This document shows, piece after piece, positions 45,702-56,635 of a DNA stretch of 64,000 nucleotides. This DNA is from Oreohelix idahoensis (lineage: Eukaryota; Mollusca; Gastropoda; Stylommatophora; Oreohelicidae). Location: positions 1 to 64,000 of the forward strand of contig JAMPIV010014126.1 in the NCBI GenBank assembly GCA_024509875.1, given 5' to 3'. A program made the translations under genes and the position numbers. Numbering within the stretch: the stretch's first letter is position 1; the number at the start of each line of letters is the position of its first letter. The notes under the pieces are model-generated. The model was not told the DNA's origin, ran no database searches, and worked only from the letters and a program-made list of their open reading frames with translations.

Positions 45702-48700
45702 CCTCGTGCCGTGAAACAGTCTAAATCCACATATATAAATTAGAAATTAAATGTAACGCCTAACGAATTAATTCAATAAAAGGAAAGAAGAATGGTAAAG
45801 AACAGTGCTGTCACAATGACTGTACTCGAGATCCCCCTTTTTCTACTTCGTCTGCATATTGTAACGCTTTCACGTTTACTAGTAAAGCCTACAGCAGCAT
45901 ACACGCGTTTCAACAAAACAATAAAACGTGTACTGTATTTCTTAGAAAACCTTGAGATAGACACACTGCGTAATGACCTAGATTAATATTCCATTAATTT
46001 CATTTTATACACTGCGTAATGAAAAGACAGACGGACATAGAAGAGAGAGAGATAGAGAGATGAACGGAGGAACACAGGCAATACTACCACAGTCTCGCGA
46101 TTAATAGTAACGCCAATCCCACGCGTAAGGCATGAAGCACTAACTTTTTTTCAAATAAACAGTGATAAAAAAACACTACCAATACACGGTTAGGTTTTAA
46201 AAAACACGTTTAATTCTTATTAGGAAACATGACATTCTACTGTTTTATGTCTGAAATCCTGACATTAGTCTGACAGAACAGTCGAAAAGGCAGGACAGGT
46301 GGCGGTTCTAAAACAATAAAAAATAAAAAAATACACGACTATCCTAGAATACATATTTTGAACGGAGTCACTTAGCCCCATTAAATTTATATATTTGGGT
46401 GCCTCAGGACTTGCTGACAAAGAATATGTTATGTGTTACGCAAATAGTCTAGGAATTAACAAATTATAGCCAAAATAAAATAGTGAGGTTGTCTGACAGC
46501 ACCAAATCATAATTGCTCAGTGGCATGTTTTGAAACCACTATTTTACGGGAAATAGGCCAGCAAGTTAAATGCGATTTTATTGGCTAGAATAATATGTAA
46601 GGCTAAACATGATTAGTCGATTGCAAATACTACTATTTTTGGTTGTTAATAGGAACGATAGAAAGGGTACTTATTTTTTTCAAATGTTTTTGTAAAACAT
46701 GGTCCCATTGGCCATGACCATTTTAATATAGTCAATTAGGAGTGTCAGTTCAGTGCCACTTTTTAAAAAAAATTCAATTTGTAAAAAGCAAGTGCGTTGA
46801 GATCCAGCTCATATTTTTTCTAAATAAAAAGCCTGGGACAGAGGCAGATCGGAATTGTGCCATAATTCAGCGCCAGTCAACGTATGTTGTTTAATATTTC
46901 AAGAATTGGGGTAAGATTGGCATATTTGATATCGTTTAGATGAAAAATTGAATGTAAATTGATAAATTATGTCTGGCGGTGTGTGGTGCAGTAGCAACCA
47001 TGAGGAAAGGCCTAGATAATTGCTCCACCATGAACAAAAAAACTTGTCGGAGAGGAGTTTTAACTGCCTAGGGCCTATATGGAATTGCCAAATAGTACTA
47101 TGACACCTATCTTATTGAATAGAAGGAAATAATGCTGGAATTGCAGAGGCGTTGTATAAACATTAGGGAGAGGAATACTGGTGAATACTGTTAACATGAG
47201 AAGCTAGCAGTTGGCCTACCGCGCTGAACTCGGTGTTTGTTATGTATTGTGCTCAGTGTGGAAATAGATTATAAATTAGTTCTGAAGTAGGAGGTACAAC
47301 CTTCTTGTTTCAGGGACAGTGGTACTAACATATTAAAGCAGCACCTGGTCTGAGTTTTGCTGAATTCAGAGGCTGGTAGCAGACTCCTTGGTCAATATAT
47401 CGACCTGTGTTGTGTCTCAAGAACACGGTGAAGCAAGCGAGCAGTGGAGACTGTTTCCTGCCGCCCACACAGAAGTTAAGATTCTGTGGCCAGAGCAGCT
47501 CAATCTTGTGTATACCCCTCTAACAGTGACTTTACCTTAAATCGAGAGGGACATTTATTTGTTTCAAATAAAAGGAAACTGTGAACTTTCCCAATATTAT
47601 GTCCACGAGAAACAAACACTTGAAGTCATGATGACACACAACCACCTAGCTTGAAAAGCCAGTATTACCTCATAGTACTACAGCACAACTTACACACAAA
47701 TTGCAATAATAATATATGTCAATACAAAGATTCTATCTATAAATTGTGTACATATAACTTGTGATTACATTTGATTGTGATTCCTGGTTCACTTTGTAGT
47801 TGAATCAGGATATCTAATATTTGAAGGAATTAATACATATATTTTTAAACTTTAACGCTTGACTCATTAAGATAGTCTTATAGAGTGTTCTATGTATGTG
47901 AGTGTCACAGTGTTGTAAAGTATTGTGGATTAAATTAAATTGTTTATCTGTCTGTTGGTTGTTGTGAACATACACTTCATCATTATCATAACCCTAGACA
48001 TTCAACGTAGTCATCACAATATTCAGAATAGGTGTCGTGGGACTGACTTCTCACCGACGTTCTCTTCTTTGTATTTTTTTCATTCTTCTTAATATCTCTC
48101 GCAGATTTTTAAACTAATTCCCTTCAGAATATCTTTTTCATTTCTTATAATGAAAAAGTCTCTCTAGATTTCACAGTATATTTACCAGCTCAGGATTCTC
48201 ACGGTCCCAGGGACAATAAATTATTCACTTCGCCAGCGAAAGTCATTCTACTTGAAAGGTGAAAATCAGTACTACGACGAGTCGTGAAGTCACGTACAGG
48301 ACACACGTTATCAGAGTCAAGGGGCAGAAACCCTGTCTGAGCCGCTGTATGACAAAACACGTACACAGTGGATACTAGGGTGAGTTACTGAAGTTAACTT
48401 GATATCCCTGCGACCAAAAAAAATAGAACTTTGCAAACAAGGCCACCCATCCCTGCCCGAAAATATACACCTGGGATATTTTGGAGGGAATTTTTTAAGC
48501 ATTCGAACGCTAACCATCATTCGAAGGAGAGGAATCTATGGGCCCTAGAGTGGGCAAATTGATTGTTGCAATTATCCTAGTGAATTCAGTTGAGCGAAGT
48601 AAGTAGATCTAATTAATACTCCTGATTTTATAACATGGATATTCATATGTTTATCAACAATTGCTATTGGAGTAACTTTTTGTTAAAGTTTAAATGCATT

Positions 48701-49221
48701 TCCATTTTCGGTGACAATAGTGGTTATTTGCATCTTTACAGATCCATCAAACTAATGTATGAGTTTGCTGAGGTCCTAGACCTAATTAATCACTGATCTT
48801 TATTTCACAGTCCTGGCAGAAATAAGACAGTGTTAAATAATATGATGTTATATTATTGTTGTTACTTTGAGATTTGCATATTCACCCAAGCAAAATAGAA
48901 GTGTATTAGTGGTCCTTCTATTTTCTATTTCTTATGAGGCTTCATTGTTCTCTGTCAAGACTACAAACTTGATACAAGTGTTCTCAATCACTTCTTTCCC
49001 CTTTCTGAAATATGGGACATTATTTTTTGCATCATGGAATGTTCTTTATATGTATTTAATGCAATCTTATGCACATACCATGGTTGATGATTGAAGAACT
49101 ATTTTTGCTATCAGTTATATGAATGTTTATTTTCTGTTTACAGGAACCAGGACTTTAAGAATGTTTGCAATTATTTAGCTATTTTAATGAATTTACCACT
49201 TTGACTGACAATATGTAAGTC

Positions 49222-49516
49222 AGCAGTTCTCAAGCCTTGAGATTATGACTACCCTCCAAATGATTTACTGCTCCAGTATCAAGAATGTAAATCATTTGTT
49301 GTCAAACCTTGGGAGCAATGACACGTCACCGAGTTAAAGCAGCAAAGAAAACTAATACCCGGTGGTTCAAAAACCATTGTTGACAGTGACCCAAGAATTA
49401 CAATACTGCTCTATGGGCACTATGTGAACCAGTGGTTCTCAACCATTTGATGACCCCAGCCCCTTCCTCACCGTTTGTGAAACTCATTGCCACTTGGGGA
49501 AAACCACTGCTGTAAA
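49222..49516 (+). repeat. Four ~70-bp repeats carrying a hAT-end-like motif
   Basis: Blocks at about 49222, 49296, 49363 and 49430 each carry a version of CAGTGGTTCTCAACC(A/T)TTG followed by GATGAC. CAGTGGTTCTCAACC is the typical terminus of many hAT-type DNA transposons. The stretch starts CAGCAGTTCTC and ends CCACTGCTG, so it may be a small hAT derivative with amplified ends. Confidence 0.5.
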
Positions 49517-49734
49517 TAAGCATACAGCCAGATAGAGACTGAGAACTCAAGATACGCTATAATGTCAGTTAAGAAGTGGTAGTTCATAAATAATAGATCA
49601 CACATTGTAACTGAAGGATAGTTATCATTGTGTTAATTTACTTTCTGATGGATGCTTACCGGCCATCAGACTTGGGAGATGATTGCTCTTGAAAACCACT
49701 AACGGTACTTCAATTGTCTCCAGTCCACCCAGGT

Positions 49735-49835
49735 GTTGCGGTTACAAAGTACAAAACCAGGTTGCGGTTACACACTACTAAACCAGGTTGCAGTTACCAG
49801 ATACCTAAACCAGGTCCAGGGTACAAGTCCATGGT
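49735..49835 (+). repeat. ~28-bp minisatellite, 3-4 copies
   Basis: Repeated AACCAGGTTGCGGTTAC with variable spacers. Mirrored at about 34870-34970. Confidence 0.65.
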
Positions 49836-50808
49836 ACCAAAGATTACCCTTACCCACCATACCCTATCAAATAGGTTATCATACCCAACCTTATGCTATC
49901 ACCCAGTAACCATACCACACATCCCATAAGCAGAAGAGGTATTCAGCAGAGGCGACTTACCCATCCTTATCTGTGATGTGCACTGAGTCCAGGGAAGCAA
50001 ACTCTGACACCTTCTGAACCCATTAACTGTTATGAGATCAACCTGCTGGGGCAGACCAAACCAAGAGAGTCCGAACCAAAATCATCTCCGCAGCTACTAC
50101 AGTCCTTGAGGAGATGAGTATTAACACCTACCAGCAACACTACCATAGAAAAGATCTCTGGTCCAAGTGATGACCAAACTAGTTTTTTTTTTTAAACAGT
50201 AGAGCTAAACTCTTTTTTTCATATTTATATGTATAATAAGAAATGTACGATTCTATACCCTTTTATTCAACTTTACATAACAGAGTCTGTTGTTATTTTT
50301 CTTGTTAACTTTATTTGGGCTGTATTTTTGTTTTAAATATAAATCTACACCCTGGGGGCTCAGCCATAATTCAATTAATTTCTATTGGGTCAGGATATTT
50401 TAATTGTGGCTGGACACCAAATCTCTTTCTCAACCTTGTGTGCTTTACACAGTCCTTTTGTAGGATCCCTGAGGAAGAATTTATCGTCCAGAAAATATCC
50501 TGTTTAGGTACCAGAACTCTCTTTTAAGTAAATTTCTGGTACACTAATTCCCGAGGAGAGGCAGTTTCTTCAAACTAGGAAGCTATCAATAAGACATTAT
50601 TATCTTTATTCTTCCATTCCATCCAAGCTGACCTATCTCCTCAAAACACCTCGCGACAATAGGTCTGACTGGGGTCTAAATGTGGTAGCAAAGTAAGGTT
50701 ATCTGTAAAACACTACACCTATTAGATACAGATACCTTCACAGCTGATCTCAGTCAGTACACTAAGTCCCCTATAAATATTTATATCATCCCACTTTACC
50801 ACACCTCG

Positions 50809-53040
50809 TCAGCGCCTGAACATCATAATACAACTTCACAACCAGGTGAACGAACAGCCTAGTCATCTCTTGGACTGTAGCCCCACTGAATCAAATTCTC
50901 CAGTTGGTAATCCCTACCTACTGTGACGCCCAGGAGAAGTCCAAGCAGATAAGTCTACGTAAAACCCAGACCAAAATCAGAATTCACTTATCCAAGAAAT
51001 AGCCATAGGAATAAACTTTCGTCAGTGAGGAAAATAGCCTCTTACTTCTTATCTGAACCAAAGACACTGACAGTTCTAAATTTCCTAGTATTTCTTTTTT
51101 TTTTCAAAGTACATGTCAACATTGATTTTATATTTCTACTGTAATTAAAGTAATTATCTACATTCTGTAACTCATCATCATTCTGAGTTTGACTTAGTAG
51201 ATTGTATGTTCTGTTCAGAAAAACATTCTCAACCCTCCTTGTATTACTTGTTACTATTAGTTCATCTTCAAAAAGATTTGAGTAAGAAAGAGTTAGTCGT
51301 CGCCAGAAAAATACAAGAGTTGGCAGTCTAAAGGTGAGAGAATCACTGACCCCAACCTGTGCCCTTCTGTTAACTCTTTCCCTCATCACTAGCTCACCTC
51401 TGTGAATACTAGTGCCTAAAGGTCTATGTGCTTTCTACACATCTTCCTTACTATACAAAACTCTTTATGCGACAATTGAATTCTCATTCAACGTCAATTG
51501 GAGAGCACCATCAAATATATCTGCGACAGCGACTGATAAGTAGAGGTAAATATACTTTTATTCATCATCCGTAATTTTGTGAATTACTAGAGTTTTGTGG
51601 GTTTTAAATATAATTTAATACCGGAGTGATCTAGAGGTCTTACCTAACGAGTGTAGAATATAATAATGATATCATTGTTAAAATTTTTGTTTTTTCTACA
51701 TCTAGGCGATCAACCCTGCGATCTAGCGGTCTGAATAGCTCCAGATAAAAACATTCTTAAAATATTATTGGGTCTTAAATTTGGACCTGTGCGGTTCTCT
51801 TGTCTTCTTACAGAGAGAGTCCCCACATATATAAACATTTAAAGAATAAAAACATCAGAACTGGACAAGAAAGTACCCAGATTGTTCACAGCAAATCTGA
51901 TCCGCCTGTGGTGGCCAAATATCTATATATATATAAACATTGTTGCCAGAATATTGACTATCGTAGTTTTTTTTTTTTTTCTCAAGTGGATATATCCAGA
52001 AAAAAAGAATACTTGGGTCCATAACCGGCACCCAACCCCAGAGTGAGAGATAAAAAACAGATAGGAGATACTTTGCTTATCCTTATTGGTTTTCTAACAG
52101 TGTACCCACCAGACATTTTCCTTAAATATCGGTTCTGTGGGCTGCCCATGGTGAACATTTTGATCGCAATATATATTTTCCTGCACTACCTGACGTGAAC
52201 TTTTTGACACATAATATTAGCATTGTTTAAGCGGACGTTCCACATTAGGAAAAATTACTCCTTCTTGGAGGAAGTGGGGTCCCTTGGATAGCACCACCCT
52301 GAAATATGTCAAAGATACACAGATGTGTTTAAAGAGTAGTAGGTAAGTGTGATTGCTGATTGCTTTCAAGTGTGCCACAGACCGACAGACTGTAAGAAAG
52401 AGAAAATGAATATTTCATATTTTGTATAATCATTATACTCACTTCAGTCTTTTCGGGTTCGCAAATACTGTTATATCATTTTCTTGTCTTCTTTGTTTCA
52501 GGGATTTAAAACTCGGACTTGATTCTTTTTACTTTATCGTCTATTCCCTATATATATTATTAAACTGTAATCTGTTAATTATATCATTTTTCTATTGGGT
52601 CTCTTCATTTTTATAGGTCTGTACAAACTTATTCCTGTTCTGATAGATTAACTATTAAGATTATCGTGTTTCTTTTACATTTATCTGTCTATCCTACCCC
52701 TTATTCTCACATAGTTTACCATTATCACCTCTGCTCAGACGGGACCTTAAACATCTTCAACCTATCTCAATAAAATCTACGACACTATGAATGCTTCATT
52801 TTTCTTTGTGTTTTAATATCCTTAATTAATTCCTTCACCCTTTCTTTCTTTGATTCTTTTTTTTACTACGATGAAGCAGTAATTACGTCACCGCACATTT
52901 GATGCTAGCATTCACAAACAGGACCCACTTTTTTTTAGAATTAAATTATCAGTGAGGTAATTTAAAAAATTAACGTAGCTGATTAATTAATTAAAGAACA
53001 GAATAGGCGTGAATTAGACAAACATTTTTTAAATGTCTTA
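50809..53040. other. Unassigned palindrome-arm sequence (mirror of 31056-33804)
   Basis: AT-rich and non-coding as far as I can see. It lacks the ~400-bp stretch present in the left arm at 31440-31890. Confidence 0.45.
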
Positions 53041-53047
53041 AGCTACT

Positions 53048-53345
53048 GACCTTTCAGCGGCACAGTGGTTAGAGTACTTGCTCCTCTAGACAAAGTTATT
53101 GGGTTTAAAACCAGGTAGTATCACTCTTCAGTCTACCCAATTATACATTTTCTCTCTACTTCCAGTAACAGCAGCAGCCATTTTTGTCCAGTCATGTGAT
53201 CCTAATCAGGGAGTTGTCGCGTTTATTTTTCATGTGTTTTTACTTAGTTGTCACTTTCTTTCCTTTCTGTTTTTGTTCGTCCGTCCCCGACGAAGGCCTT
53301 GTGGCCACAACGTAGGTTTTTTTTTTTTGTCTTTTATCCTAGTAA
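53048..53345 (+). mobile_element. tRNA-derived SINE with hammerhead-like tail motif
   Basis: Head AGCGGCACAGTGGTTAGAG (A box) and GGGTTTAAAACCAGG (B box) about 40 bp apart, as in tRNA-derived SINE promoters read by RNA polymerase III. Body to about 53280, then CCCGACGAAGGCC TTGT GGCC ACAACGTAGG (53286-53316) and poly-T. The tail resembles the arms of the foldback element at 54126-54532, including TTTTGTCTTTT(A/G)T(C/T)CT(A/C)GTAA, which suggests a shared mobilising partner. Confidence 0.7.
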
Positions 53346-54125
53346 ACATATTACCTTTTCCCCCCTCCACTCTACCAACTATAAGCGGGTACCTTACATT
53401 GGTCGTGAATTAGAAAAGGCACAGGCAGCTAGAAAGGGACCTGGTCACCCCACCGCATGCAGCTGAGACCTAGAATAATGAAGTCTGTGACACTGTACTC
53501 CCCTACGGACGTATCTTTTATGGAACTACGTTTACCTTCCAGTTAAAGCTTTTCGACTCAGGTCTCTACAACGTTACAGACAAACATAACTAGGTCTCGT
53601 GTCGTTGCCATGGTGATGTGTAGAAAACACGGAAGAAAAGGCCTACTACAACCCCAGGCATATTGTAAGACACGACTGGTATGAATGGCATGAACGAACG
53701 AACGAACGATCTTTATTTTCAAAGGGTTGAAAATTGGGCACGTGGGTCCATCTGACATTCTGCCCTTCCTTTCTCTCGTCTTTTATATTGAATTTATTTA
53801 TTCTCACATGCATGTTAAATATCAATTTAAGGAAATACAACGTTGTGAAAGTAAAATAATAGCATTCTCACATTCATAGCAACTAATAATAATCATGAAA
53901 TAAAATAAGCCTGAAAAGTACAAACATTATTATTAGAACCTACATTCGATATTTGTATGTGGAAACTAAATGAGAATCAATAAATCGTGCAGCCTATCAA
54001 ATTTTTGCAATCACTCTCTAATATGGTCCATGTCCAAGGCAGCTCTGAAGAAAGTTGCACCGTACACTTTGAGATGCTGTTGAAGAGTCAAGGAAGATGA
54101 GAGGAACTGCGGTAAGACGTGCAGT
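53346..54125. other. Unassigned palindrome-arm sequence
   Basis: Holds a (GAAC)4 microsatellite at 53693-53708. No coding content recognised. Confidence 0.45.
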
Positions 54126-54532
54126 GCAATGGATGGGTATGAAAATAAATTCGAAAAAAGGTGATTCGTCTTACGTGGACAAAAGACAAAGAAAATACCC
54201 AACGCTGCGGCGTAAGGGACTTCGTCAGGGAAAGGAAAGAAAGTGATGGCTAAATTGGACACATAAGAATGTAAATAAATATAATTGTGCTCTTCTTGTG
54301 ACGCACTCTCCCTTCGACAGACGTGCTAGGTCTTAGCTGCCTTTAGGGAAGCACCCAGTTTTTATTTTTAGATTTATTTAGATTCTAACGTGTCCTTTCT
54401 AGCCCTCATTTTCTTTCCTTTCCCTGACGAAGGCCTCGTGGCCGCAACGTTGGCTATTTTCTTTGTCTTTTGTTCTCGTAAGACGGATCACCTTTTTTCG
54501 AATTATTTTTTTTCATACCCATCCTTTTTAAG
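54126..54532. mobile_element. Foldback element with ~150-bp inverted arms
   Basis: Left arm starts GGATGGGTATGAAAATAAAT. The right arm is its complement ending CATACCCATCC. Each arm includes GTCTTACG..GACAAAAGACAAAG and a CTGACGA...AACG(C/T)T motif next to CCTTTCC. The central ~85 bp are unique. No target duplication is evident. Possibly a head-to-head pair of a short retroelement end rather than a DNA transposon. Confidence 0.65.
54424..54450 (+). other. Hammerhead-ribozyme-like core (degenerate)
   Basis: CTGACGA, then a stem GGCC-TCGT-GGCC, then GCAACGTT. This follows the hammerhead order CUGANGA, stem II, GAAAC, as in the ribozymes of Penelope-like elements and retrozymes, but the invariant GAAA reads GCAA here and stem III would be minimal. 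Related copies are at 54201-54227 (minus), 53286-53316, 28952-28976 (minus), 29184-29212 and 30762-30797 (minus). Cleavage activity is doubtful. Confidence 0.35.
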
Positions 54533-54619
54533 AGTCATTAATGTTGCCAGCAGAGACAGAATGAAAAATTGTAACACCACAAAATTTGTAAAAACTACAT
54601 CTTGTATCAAATATATAGA

Positions 54620-54850
54620 AAGACACAAAAAATTGAGTGGTTCGGCCATCTCTGAAGCATGCAGCCTGATCAGCCACCACTACACAGCAGATCTGGTTTT
54701 AGAGCACGAGGCAGGCAAACAGGGAGACAGATATACAATATTGCAGAAATCCCACGACAACATGGGCTCACATCAACCAGGGCGACATAGTTGGCTCAGG
54801 AACGACAACTTCAGCTCTCCGCGACGCATCACGACCAGTGTTGCCACTCA
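54620..54850 (+). pseudogene. C-terminal fragment of a non-LTR retrotransposon reverse transcriptase
   Basis: One frame reads IEWFGHL, MQPDQPPLHSRSGF, GRQTGRQIYNIAE, GLTSTRA, LAQERQLQLSATHHDQ. This parallels the conserved C-terminal pattern of LINE proteins (WFGH..RM, GR.....W, GLT...A..LA.DR). Another frame over the same bases is open for 192 codons (54390-54968) but looks fortuitous. Mirror copy at 28510-28755 on the minus strand. Confidence 0.45.
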
Positions 54851-55178
54851 AGTTCTAGAGATAAACCCAGATGCTCTTCTTAAAAAAAACCAGAAATACC
54901 CAGAATATTTTATGCCTCAAATACACGGGATAGACGATGCGTACATAATCTTTTATGTGCATCTTTAGAACAAATAATCTGTGTGCTACCAATTTTTATG
55001 TATTTCTTCATTTTTTTTTTTTTTAATTACCAAAAATTCACAATTAAATAAAAATGATTTTAATAACACCCCAATATATGAACTCTTGAAAATGAGATAT
55101 TTTAACAGTAATATACTTACATTAGTTACATTAACAAAATGTTCCTCAGATTAAATATAAAATGTTAGTTGTAACTTG
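54851..55178. other. Spacer between LINE fragment and hAT-like gene
   Basis: AT-rich, no coding content seen. Mirror of 28154-28509. Confidence 0.4.
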
Positions 55179-56013
55179 TTACTGTTGAAAAATGTCACTT
55201 GTCAGAGACTCGGCATCCATGTCGACAACTTCTCCTTCGTCAAGATCATATGCATGAATTGACAACGTGGAATCTTGATTGTGAAGTTCCAGAATCTTTG
55301 CATATCTCTGCCGACAACGTCCTTCACGCACATCTTCAACCACACTTTCACTAGGATTAAACTTATGACAAACTCCGTCTTTGGCAACTGCTTGCTTGAC
55401 TAGTATTCGATTGGAAACTGTTTCACACAAAAGCTTGTTGGTTTGTTTAGTTTTAACTAAGTTAACCTTCGAAAACACTCTTTCGACGCATGCTGGGGAG
55501 TGAGGTAGTGCCATAAGCGTGCAAATGAGGTCAGCCAAAACATCAAATTTCTTCTGGTTATTAGCATCTGTTACTTGTTGCAGTCCCAGCCAGAATGCGG
55601 GCGGATCCTCATCCACTAGATGTCCAAGATCTTTTCGGTACGATGCCAGTTCTCGCCATTGATCAGACAGACGATCAAGGCTCTCTTCTGAAACAACTGT
55701 TGGGAACTGCGTTGCTAATGGAATGACAGAAGGTTTGTTGATATCGAGATTGCTTTGGATCCAACAGCTGCATTTGCGCCAGAACACTGTTGTTCAAGTG
55801 GGAACCTGCGTCGTATTTGAGTACAAAGTTCAATCAGGTATGCCAATGCATCCTTGCGAAACTGGACTTCTTTATCTCGTAACGGTTGTCGCATTAACTG
55901 CGCTTCACATCGTCCACCCAGCTCAATGTAATTCAGTTTCTTGTGCACTTGTACATCCGAAGGATCAATGTCGGCAAGAGTGCGATGCTCATGCTGCAAT
56001 ACTTCCTGCCTAA
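55179..56013 (-). pseudogene. hAT-like transposase, C-terminal part (right arm, better copy)
   Basis: Two overlapping frames (55715-56035 and 55179-55787) offset by one small indel near 55750. Reading on the minus strand: RQEVLQHEHRTLADIDPSD, ALAYLIELCTQIRRRFPLEQ, SDQWRELASYRKD, then the hAT C-terminal dimerisation motif ADLICTLMALPHSPACVERV and FSKVNLVKTKQTNKL, and an acidic tail ending at the stop at 55179-55181. The dimerisation segment aligns with the LPHS.A..ERVFS pattern of hAT/ZBED transposases. The N-terminal half would lie beyond 64000. The old LTR starts at 56014, directly after CCTAA. Confidence 0.8.
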
Positions 56014-56635
56014 TGTGGTAATCTTCTAAATACAATATCTAAATTAGATTATAACAGTATAGTGCATAAAGTCAAAGATAAGAAAGTACTAAAAATTTTC
56101 GGCGAGAATCGTAAGTTGTCGCCTACGCCTTCAGCGTATTATTTGATAACGCAATGGCCGAACCAAAAGGGTACCCTATTTTTCAAATTCGTCATTGAGA
56201 CAAACGTTCCACTTCCCTAGGTCAACTAAGTATTTGCCTAACATACATTGTAGAGGGGAGGGGAAACGGAGAAAACCCAACGCAAATCACGTCTCACATT
56301 GTTTCTAAAAATAAATCTACTTGCTAGTATTGCCTTAGGCGGTTTTTCAAATTACGATGAAAAAGTTAGAAAAAGTGGACACTACGGTCAGGGAAACACG
56401 CTTAGCTCTTATTGCGAATGACATAAACTCTCGTAATTAGCTTGAAAGTACATGAGAAAAGAATTGAACGGGAGGTAGTTTAAAAATCAACAACTAACAT
56501 GAAAAAAACTATGGAATATTGAACCAAGCCACGTAGCCCCATAAAAATCATATATTCGTGTACCTGTGGCTTTGCTGACTAAGAATATGTTATCAATTAC
56601 ACAAATAGTCCATTAGATAATCAAAAATTGGGGAT
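56014..56635 (+). repeat. Old, diverged LTR (right arm, one part)
   Basis: Starts TGTGGTAATCTTCTAAATAC next to the hAT pseudogene's CCTAA duplication. Contains GCCCCATAAAAATCATATAT, GCTGACTAAGAATATGTTAT and ACACAAATAGTCC, matching the B/C LTR. Ends where element C's 3' LTR begins. Confidence 0.7.

Larger units (their letters stand above)
48033..50658. mobile_element. Second solo LTR-like element nested in the first (right arm)
   Basis: 2626 bp from TGTCGTGGGACTGAC to CCTCGCGACA, flanked by ATAGG at 48028-48032 and 50659-50663. Begins TG, ends CA, short inverted ends TGTCG/CGACA, no internal coding region. These are the hallmarks of a solo LTR from another Gypsy-type family. It contains the ~70-bp and ~28-bp tandem repeats listed below. 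Confidence 0.7.
45707..50803 (+). mobile_element. Solo LTR of the B/C family, interrupted (right arm)
   Basis: Starts TGCCGTGAAAC (B/C LTR: TGTCGTGTGAAA) and ends TTACCACA, flanked by CCTCG at 45702-45706 and 50804-50808. LTR sequence runs 45707-48032 and 50659-50803. The gap is the second solo LTR. It is diverged from the B/C LTRs but collinear. Confidence 0.8.
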
